Source: Oscillatoriophycideae cyanobacterium NC_groundwater_1537_Pr4_S-0.65um_50_18
Lineage (GTDB): Bacteria; Cyanobacteriota; Cyanobacteriia; Elainellales; Elainellaceae
Assembly (NCBI GenBank): GCA_016208305.1
Contig: JACQYI010000027.1
Location: forward strand, 1 to 64,000
Direction of reading: 5' to 3'
DNA length: 64,000 bases
Below are positions 58,380-64,000 of the stretch, piece after piece. The notes under the pieces were generated by a model. That model saw only the letters and a program-made list of their open reading frames with translations. It made no database searches and was not told the DNA's origin. How positions within the stretch are numbered: position 1 is the first letter of the stretch; each line of letters begins with the position of its first letter. Position numbers and translations under genes: made by a program.

Positions 58380-58979
58380 TTAAGTTGTTTGGTCAACCAC
58401 GCGATCGATTAAGCCATAGGCCATCGCTTCTTCGGCAGACATAAAGTTGTCGCGATCGGTATCTTTGGCAATCTGCTCAACCGATTTGCCCGTATGGTGT
58501 GCCATCAACTCGTTTAGCTCTTGCCGAACTCTCAGAATTTGCTTGGCTTCGATGTCAATATCGGTTGCCTGTCTGCGACCACCTGTACCACCCAACGGCT
58601 GGTGAATCATGATGCGAGAGTGAGGCAAGGCGAGTCGCTTCCCTTTGCTGCCTGCCGTCAGCAGAAACGCACCCATAGAAGCCGCTAAGCCCACGCAAAT
58701 GGTGACGACTTCTGACTTGATATGCTGCATGGTGTCATAGATTGCCATGCCTGCCGTCACTGAGCCACCGGGGGAGTTGATATACAGATAAATGGGCTTA
58801 GTTTGATCATCTGAGTCCAGATAGAGCATGTAAGCCACGATCGCATTCGCAATGCCGTCATCTACTTCTTCTGAGAGAAAAATAATTCGCTCTCGAAACA
58901 GCCGCTCATAAATGTTGATCCACTGCTCGTAGGAGCTACCGGGAAGACGGTATGGGACGCTGGGAACTCCAATAGGCAT
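58380..58979 (-). CDS. clpP3: ATP-dependent Clp protease proteolytic subunit ClpP3 (catalytic)
   Basis: 199 residues with an intact triad: S101 ([11 protein letters not shown]), H126 ([10 protein letters not shown]) and D177 ([10 protein letters not shown]). The N-terminus [20 protein letters not shown] is the ClpP3 type. Last gene of a three-gene operon; the two genes before it encode inactive relatives, so this is the only active subunit of the presumed mixed ring working with ClpC. Confidence 0.93.
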   Translation of the reverse strand: MPIGVPSVPYRLPGSSYEQWINIYERLFRERIIFLSEEVDDGIANAIVAYMLYLDSDDQTKPIYLYINSPGGSVTAGMAIYDTMQHIKSEVVTICVGLAASMGAFLLTAGSKGKRLALPHSRIMIHQPLGGTGGRRQATDIDIEAKQILRVRQELNELMAHHTGKSVEQIAKDTDRDNFMSAEEAMAYGLIDRVVDQTT

Positions 58980-59031
58980 AGGTTTAAGAAGGTTAAGGAT
59001 AGAGAGAACTTAGGTGAGAGCAGCCACAGGG

Positions 59032-59679
59032 TTAGCCGAGATCTTTGGGGCTTTCCAGCACGCGATCGATCAGCCCGTAATCTTTTGCCTGTTGCGGAGT
59101 CATGTAAAGCGTGCGATTGGTGTCTTTGGTAATCTGCTCAACCGATTGTCCTGTGGTTTCAGCCAGGATTTGCAGCATCAGAGCTTTCTTAGACAGCACC
59201 TCTCTCGCCGTAATCTCAATATCGGTCGCCTGACCCTGACCGCCAATACGGGGGTGATCAAGGACGATAGTGGAATGCGGCAAACTCACGCGATTGCCCT
59301 TTGTGCCTGCCGCTAGCAGCATAGCTGCCATGCCCACAGCCTGACCCAAGCAAATGGTCATCACCGGAGACTTGATATGCCGCATCGTGTCATAGATTGC
59401 CATGCCCGCCATAATCGACATATTGCCTGCCGTGACGTTGGCCATGCCTGCATCCACCGGATCACCCAGCGAGTTGATATAGAGTCGAATGGGTTTAGTC
59501 TGATCTTCCGAATCTAAATAAAGCAACGCAGAAATGATCGAGTTTGCCAAACCATCCGTCAGCGGTTGATTCAAGAAAATAATTCGTTCTTGGCTCAAGC
59601 GCGTGAAGATATTGATCCACTGCCAGTTTTGGCTACCTGGAATGTTGTATGGAACCCGTAAAACACCATCGACAGGCAT
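59032..59679 (-). CDS. degenerate ClpP-family subunit (second ClpR-like)
   Basis: 215 residues, ClpP fold but all three triad residues are replaced: G116 for Ser (LGQAVGMAAM), D141 for His (TIVLDHPRIGG) and T190 for Asp (KDTNRTLYMT). It also has an insertion around residues 70-92 (SLGDPVDAGMANVTAGNMSI), as ClpR proteins often do. It should be structural in a ClpPR ring. It lies between clpR and clpP3 with short spacers (67 and 52 bp). Confidence 0.85.
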   Translation of the reverse strand: MPVDGVLRVPYNIPGSQNWQWINIFTRLSQERIIFLNQPLTDGLANSIISALLYLDSEDQTKPIRLYINSLGDPVDAGMANVTAGNMSIMAGMAIYDTMRHIKSPVMTICLGQAVGMAAMLLAAGTKGNRVSLPHSTIVLDHPRIGGQGQATDIEITAREVLSKKALMLQILAETTGQSVEQITKDTNRTLYMTPQQAKDYGLIDRVLESPKDLG

Positions 59680-59746
59680 AGGTCTAGAAGATAGAGAATG
59701 TGAACGCCTTACTCAGATAAAACAGCCTTATTCAAACCTAGGAGGC

Positions 59747-60430
59747 TTAAATAACCGCTGGCAAAGGCTTAGGTAAGTCTTTGATGCTTTCTAACACGCG
59801 ATCGATCAGCCCATACTCTTTTGCCACCTGGGGGGTCATGTAGAGGGTGCGATCGGTATCTTTGGCAATCTTCTCGACTGGCTGACCTGTGCTTTTAGAA
59901 AGAATATCGAGCATCGCTGCTTTATTCTCCAACACCTCTTTTGCCCGAATTTGGATGTCGGTTGCCTGACCCCTTGCGCCTGTGCGGGGCTGGTTCAAAA
60001 CGATCGTGGCATGAGGCAAGCTAGCTCGAAAGCCCTTAGCACCTGCCGCCAGAATCATCGCAGCCGTACCCATAGCCTGACCCAAACAAATGGTGTGAAC
60101 TGGAGGCTTGACGTAGTTGATGGTGTCGCAGACCGCAAAGGCTTCAGTTTCGTAGCCGATCGCATCTCCGGTGTACCAAGAAGTCCCTACCGAATTGATG
60201 TAGAAGAAGATAGGTTTGTCGGGATCTTCAAACTGTAAGTACAGCAGTTGGGCAATGATCAACTTTGTCACATCAACCCCTAGCTGCCGCTTGAAGTCAT
60301 CCGATGAGACCAATGGCAGCCCTAGGTAAATAATGCGTTCCTTCAACAGCAGTGAAGGTAGGTCTGGTGGCGGAGTGCGATAAGAGACATCTCCGTAGTA
60401 TTGCGACTGAACCGCTTTAATAGAACCCAT
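59747..60430 (-). CDS. clpR: ClpR, catalytically inactive Clp subunit
   Basis: 227 residues. The classic cyanobacterial ClpR segment YTGDAIGYETEAFAVCDTIN and the motif GQAMGTAAMILAAGAKGFRA. The triad is lost: G121, N146 (TIVLNQPRTG) and T195 (KDTDRTLYMTP). First gene of the clpR, ClpR-like, clpP3 operon. ClpR pairs with ClpP3 in a mixed heptamer in cyanobacteria and chloroplasts. Confidence 0.93.
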   Translation of the reverse strand: MGSIKAVQSQYYGDVSYRTPPPDLPSLLLKERIIYLGLPLVSSDDFKRQLGVDVTKLIIAQLLYLQFEDPDKPIFFYINSVGTSWYTGDAIGYETEAFAVCDTINYVKPPVHTICLGQAMGTAAMILAAGAKGFRASLPHATIVLNQPRTGARGQATDIQIRAKEVLENKAAMLDILSKSTGQPVEKIAKDTDRTLYMTPQVAKEYGLIDRVLESIKDLPKPLPAVI

Positions 60431-61007
60431 ATTTAATAAAACCCAAGCGTGCTGTTGCTTAAAAAAGGAGCATCGTTTTTATCATAGTAACGTAAACCCG
60501 TGGGCAACCGTGACCGCTGGTAAAGGCGATCAAGCTAGTGATATCCGAACCTCCAGGACATCTAGGCGGAGTCGAATCAGAAACACTTCACCATTCGTCA
60601 GCCGATCTGTTTTCAGTACCGCGCTTCGCCTAGCCCTTCCCAAAAACTATTTAATTTTATTTAATCCCTGCTCCCAAGGTGCATAGATAGATAACCTGAA
60701 ATCTTTTTTGAGAAAAAGCGCTATTTTTTCAAAAAGCTTTGGCTTTCTTAAAGTTGCGATCCTTAGCCTACCCATTGGCCTCAAAAAGGCTTTCTCGATA
60801 AAAACTTCTTCTATAAAATGCTCTGCTTAAATAGTTGAGAGCAAACGCCCTCCGTAAAGCTAGGATGGCAAAATGAAGTTACATCTCTCGATATCTGTGC
60901 TCACCGCTTGCGTCTAGGCTCTTGCATCTGAACCCCTGCAAGAACCTGTGCCCATCGCGATCGCTTGCTTCTCCTCAATCCCATTTCTAACTTTGGAGCC
61001 TTCCACC
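60431..61007. other. intergenic spacer between clpR and the VWA gene, 577 bp
   Basis: Divergent spacer, presumably with both promoters. Contains T- and A-rich stretches near 60700 (TTTTTTGAGAAAAAGCG) that nearly form hairpins. No gene or known RNA recognised. Confidence 0.4.
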
Positions 61008-62255
61008 ATGAGAGTCGGTTTGCAAGCTGCATTGGGTGATGTTAATTTGGATGCCACCCAAGCCAGCAGCCAGCGACAGTTAGCCATTTCGCTGTCGGCG
61101 ATCGCCGATACTCGCGATCGCCAGGCCCCGCTCAACCTTTGCCTCATTCTTGATCACAGCGGCTCTATGAATGGGCGCGCTTTAGAAAACGTGAAGCAGG
61201 CGGCAAGCCATATTGTAGATAGCCTCTCGCCGGGCGATCGCCTCTCTATTGTGGTGTTTGACCATCGGGCCAAGGTGCTGGTGCCGAATCAAATCATGGA
61301 AGACCCCAGCCGCGTTAAGCGAGAGATTCAGCAGCTTCAAGCCAGCGGCGGTACCGCGATCGACGAAGGTATGCGGCTGGGCATTGAGGAATTAGCAAAG
61401 GGTAAGAAAGACAGTATCTCCCAGGCTTTTTTGCTGACGGATGGCGAAAACGAACATGGAGACAATCCGCGCTGCCTAAAACTGGCGGGTCTGGCGGCCA
61501 ATTACAGCATTACCCTAAATACTTTGGGGTTTGGCGATCGCTGGAATCAAGACATTCTTGAAAAAATTGCTGATGCTGGGGGAGGTTCGCTTTCTTATAT
61601 TCAGCGTCCTGAAGCTGCCGTTAGCGAGTTTAGTCGCTTATTTACCCGGATTCAGTCCGTCGGATTGACTAATGCCCATCTGCTGCTGTCGCTGTCTCCC
61701 CAGGCCAATTTAGCTGAGCTAAAGCCGATCGCCCAAGTCGTTCCAGACACTATCGAGCTGAATGCGCTCTATGAAGGTGGGCAGTACATTGTGCGTTTGG
61801 GAGATTTGATGATGGATAGCCCCAGAGTCGTGCTGACAAATCTCTACATTCAGCAGCTTCCAGAAGGCATTCAACCGATCGCCCAAGTTCAGGTGCGCTA
61901 CGATGACCCGATCACCGGGCAAATCGGTCTGCTCTCTGAGAACATCCCCATCGAAGCCAACGTTCTCCTGAACTATCAGCCTGCCCTCAATGCTGAAGTC
62001 CAGCAACATATCTTAGCGCTGGCTAAGTATCGCCAGACTCAAATTGCCGAAACGAAACTACAGCAGGGCGATCGGGCAGGAGCCGCCACCATGCTGCAAT
62101 CGGCGGCCAAAACGGCTCTCCAAATGGGCGACCAAAACGCGGCTACCGTACTGCAAGACAACGCCACCCGCCTACAGGCAGGGGGTGATCTATCGGATGC
62201 CGATCGCAAAAAGACGCGCATTGCTTCAAAAACCGTATTGCAAGGACAAGAGTGA
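61008..62255 (+). CDS. von Willebrand factor A domain protein
   Basis: About 415 residues. VWA domain from about residue 43 with the MIDAS motif D49-x-S51-x-S53 (CLILDHSGSM), VFDHRAKVLVP, GGTAIDEGMRLGIEEL and AFLLTDGENEHGDNP. The rest is a beta-rich domain and a helical end (GAATMLQSAAKTALQMGDQN). Usually a cytoplasmic metal-dependent interaction module. ATG 61008 with GGAG 10 bases upstream is the start; an in-frame ATG at 60948 is rejected. Convergent with another VWA-like gene. Confidence 0.85.
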   Translation: MRVGLQAALGDVNLDATQASSQRQLAISLSAIADTRDRQAPLNLCLILDHSGSMNGRALENVKQAASHIVDSLSPGDRLSIVVFDHRAKVLVPNQIMEDPSRVKREIQQLQASGGTAIDEGMRLGIEELAKGKKDSISQAFLLTDGENEHGDNPRCLKLAGLAANYSITLNTLGFGDRWNQDILEKIADAGGGSLSYIQRPEAAVSEFSRLFTRIQSVGLTNAHLLLSLSPQANLAELKPIAQVVPDTIELNALYEGGQYIVRLGDLMMDSPRVVLTNLYIQQLPEGIQPIAQVQVRYDDPITGQIGLLSENIPIEANVLLNYQPALNAEVQQHILALAKYRQTQIAETKLQQGDRAGAATMLQSAAKTALQMGDQNAATVLQDNATRLQAGGDLSDADRKKTRIASKTVLQGQE

Positions 62256-62268
62256 AGCTGGCTCTCAT

Positions 62269-62313
62269 CTGGTAAACGCTAATCTGGCAAACGCTAATCT
62301 GGCAAACGCTAAT
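62269..62313. repeat. 15-bp tandem repeat between the VWA genes
   Basis: Three units of CTGGCAAACGCTAAT (first with a T for C). It starts 14 bp past the VWA stop and its last bases reach the stop codon of the convergent gene. In one plus-strand frame it would read as LANAN repeats. Confidence 0.75.
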
Positions 62314-62944
62314 CCTGCAAGACCTGCATCAAAAATGCGGTGAGTGCATCTGGCTCGATCGCTTCTAGCAGGGCAGTATGGACAATATCAAACTTGGCTC
62401 CTGCCGCCTGAAGGTTGTCATCTAGCGCTGTTAAGTAGCCCTTGGCGATCAGGTCTTCTCCAATTTGAACAAAGCCAATGCCCAGCTCCTGATCAGCGTC
62501 CATTTTATGGGTGGCTGCTTTGATGGCGTTAGCAACCGCCATGCGATCGCGGGGTTCGCCATCTAGCAGCACCAAAATCATTTCACCATTGGCTTTGGTT
62601 TTACCTGCCGCCTTTCGCGCAAAATAGTCTTCTAGCTCGGTTTGCAAGACTTCTAGCAAATTGATGTTGCCAGGGGGATATCCTGCCTCAATCACCTGCT
62701 CCAGATTTGCACTCTTGACCTGCTCATATTTCTTAAAGATGCAGTCTGCTTGAGGCGATCGACAAGAGATATACACCGTGATGCCGTCTGGATCAAAGGC
62801 TTCGCAAACTTGAATAAGGTTTAACACTGCGGCTTGGGCAGCCGTCCAGCGCTGGGCAAATCCAGGGGGCTTTGTGCCTGAGTCTACCGTTGTTTTAGCG
62901 ATAATGACCGTATAGTCTCGATCGTTGAGCAGGGTTTCGTCCAT
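62309..62944 (-). CDS. VWA-like protein with degenerate MIDAS
   Basis: 211 residues resembling a VWA fold: YTVIIAKTTVDSGTKPPGFA in place of the D-x-S-x-S strand, WTAAQAAVLNLIQVCEAFDP, GITVYISCRSPQ, GNINLLEVLQTELEDYFARK, ILVLLDGEPRDRMAVANAIK and ELGIGFVQIGEDLIAKGYL. The MIDAS aspartate is replaced by A-K, so metal binding is doubtful. TerY-like proteins of this sort are cytoplasmic. It faces the intact VWA gene. Confidence 0.7.
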   Translation of the reverse strand: MDETLLNDRDYTVIIAKTTVDSGTKPPGFAQRWTAAQAAVLNLIQVCEAFDPDGITVYISCRSPQADCIFKKYEQVKSANLEQVIEAGYPPGNINLLEVLQTELEDYFARKAAGKTKANGEMILVLLDGEPRDRMAVANAIKAATHKMDADQELGIGFVQIGEDLIAKGYLTALDDNLQAAGAKFDIVHTALLEAIEPDALTAFLMQVLQD

Positions 62945-63013
62945 GGGGATTTCATCATCTCTACAGGCATAGCTCCTTCATCAGTTCTAAGGGATGGTGC
63001 GTTTCACAAACCC

Positions 63014-63056
63014 AAAGATTTTTTGAAAAAGCAGTCTGTTTTTTCAAAAAATCTTT
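63014..63056. terminator. perfect 17-bp stem hairpin
   Basis: 63014-63030 pairs with 63040-63056 over a 9-bp loop; both arms carry long A/T runs. It sits between minus-strand genes, 167 bp beyond the stop of the gene at 63223, and is its likely terminator. Confidence 0.65.
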
Positions 63057-63222
63057 TAAGTTAACTTATCTCCAATCCAAAGAGCGCTTCAAAGAGCTAT
63101 CCCCATCAAACCATCGCTTCGCAAAATCAGCGCAAAACCCGCCAAAAATATTTTTTAGCCCTGCTGAACCTGCCCATCTTAACGGTAATCGCTTCAGGAT
63201 ATTCGTTTTGAAAGCTTCAAAC

Positions 63223-63570
63223 CTACTGAGCCTTTATCGGCATCCGTAAAGACTGGTGAAGCGATCGCCATTCTTCAAAGCACAGGCAGTCTGCCTCAAA
63301 GCTTCCTCTCAGAAAAATAGAGATGGCCTGACAGGCTGCATACCAGTTAATCGTGTGCCTGGCAACTTGCAAGGCTTCAATTTCTGAGCTGTAGGTGGTC
63401 GTATCTTTAATTTTTTCACGGCAGGGAGAGTAGCAAACGATTTGAAAACCCAACTCTATGGAGGTAATCTCAATCAACCAGCCTCGATAAAAATCTGATA
63501 GGCGCGCATCATTCACAAAACAAACATCACCTCTGTGATGCAGTAGACAACAGAATAGCGGCAGATGCAT
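63223..63570 (-). CDS. small hypothetical protein, Cys-rich
   Basis: About 115 residues from ATG 63570 (ATG 63582 also possible). MHLPLFCCLLHHRGDVCFVN, RLSDFYRGWLIEITSIELGF, YSSEIEALQVARHTINWYAA. The central part looks well packed and conserved in style, with several Cys, but no known motif is seen. Possibly cytoplasmic. Function unknown. Confidence 0.55.
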   Translation of the reverse strand: MHLPLFCCLLHHRGDVCFVNDARLSDFYRGWLIEITSIELGFQIVCYSPCREKIKDTTTYSSEIEALQVARHTINWYAACQAISIFLRGSFEADCLCFEEWRSLHQSLRMPIKAQ

Positions 63571-63771
63571 CATCTGGAACATCTTGATGCTCCCAATCTA
63601 GCCAACCCTTAGTCAGCGAAGATAGAGCCACTCAGCGGAACTGTCTGCGCCATTGCGACAAAAGCAGGGTGGCAAAGAAGACTTACGGAGACACAGATCC
63701 TAGACGAGTCTAAACTTCTACCTTGACGGTCTGATTACACTAGATCTGGACTCTAGATTTCTCTAGCCTTT

Positions 63772-64000
63772 ATGAATCTTCTGGTGAGTAACGATGACGG
63801 CATTTTTGCCCTGGGCGTGCAGACATTGGCAAATACATTGGCGATCGCAGGGCACCAAGTTACCGTCGTTTGCCCTGATCGGGAACGTTCTGCCACCGGA
63901 CATGGGCTGACGCTGCATGATCCGATTCGAGCAGAAGTTGTAGAGTCTGCGTTTCATCCTTCTATCAAAGCTTGGGCTTGCTCAGGAACGCCCTCCGATT
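63772..64000 (+). CDS. surE: 5'-nucleotidase SurE (3' end beyond the window)
   Basis: The first 76 residues are present: [20 protein letters not shown], then [20 protein letters not shown] and LTLHDPIR. The NDDG metal-binding motif and [13 protein letters not shown] are diagnostic of SurE, a stationary-phase nucleotidase. The gene runs off the right edge. Confidence 0.93.
   Translation, partial: MNLLVSNDDGIFALGVQTLANTLAIAGHQVTVVCPDRERSATGHGLTLHDPIRAEVVESAFHPSIKAWACSGTPSD

Noticed and set aside
62044-62343. 99-residue plus-strand frame ending in LANAN repeats
   Set aside because: Out-of-frame shadow of the VWA gene running into the 15-bp repeat; no ribosome-binding site.

Overview
The window reads as the chromosome of a cyanobacterium. 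Evidence: the HIP1 octamer GCGATCGC recurs throughout, and there are photosystem genes (psbB-psbT, psbM, psaD, a Psb35-like gene), a Pix/Pil-type phototaxis cluster with bilin-type GAF domains, a hetZ homologue and a ClpP3/ClpR operon. Nothing here shows nitrogen fixation or heterocysts, so hetZ alone does not make it heterocystous. A filamentous or unicellular non-heterocystous lineage fits, but the species cannot be named from this sequence. Coding density is that of a slow-growing cyanobacterium, with many 200-1100 bp spacers, long perfect hairpins and short tandem repeats. I see no rRNA, tRNA, CRISPR array, intact IS or prophage.

Layout. (1) 1-5.0 kb is an accessory region: an XRE antitoxin with only the tail of its toxin left, a PIN-domain toxin pair, a brnTA module bracketed by two 118-bp direct repeats, an orphan PD-(D/E)XK-like protein, a HEPN-like protein, and a divergent ribbon-helix-helix pair over a palindromic operator. 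(2) 5.2-20.2 kb is mixed housekeeping and envelope: metH, a CHRD protein, an SLH+SLBB lipoprotein, a YbaK deacylase, a Trp-rich pentapeptide membrane protein, a GH24 lysozyme with duplicated N-terminal modules, a YetF-type membrane protein, a Psb35-like protein, rsmE, a TPR protein, arfB and moaE. (3) 20.2-30.5 kb is one minus-strand signalling operon in the order PATAN-REC regulator, CheY, CheW, MCP with four GAF domains, CheA-REC hybrid, second CheW. This matches pixG-H-I-J-L. (4) 30.8-43 kb holds larC, a YrdC/YciO gene, hetZ, a large Ser/Thr kinase, metK, a HAD phosphatase, ribosomal protein S1 and nrdR. (5) 43.3-47 kb is a photosystem island: psbB-psbT on the minus strand, a 2Fe-2S ferredoxin-like gene and psbM on the plus strand, then psaD. 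(6) 47-54 kb has conserved cyanobacterial proteins of unknown role, an A-type Fe-S carrier, small membrane and TPR proteins, and a 1.1-kb spacer with a possible decayed gene. (7) 54-64 kb has RNase D, a secreted CAP protein, trpB, a SUI1 factor, a DnaJ protein, the clpR-(clpR-like)-clpP3 operon, two convergent VWA-like proteins and the start of surE.

Genes that plausibly work together: metH and metK are consecutive steps of the methyl cycle but are separated by 30 kb. The Pix-type cluster would pass light signals through CheW to the CheA hybrid and on to CheY and PATAN-REC outputs controlling type IV pili. The Clp operon would give a mixed ring in which only ClpP3 keeps a catalytic triad. No single clearly new system stands out. 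The best leads are the triple Cys-His GAF receptor, the two catalytically dead Clp subunits, the brnTA direct-repeat cassette and several odd domain fusions.
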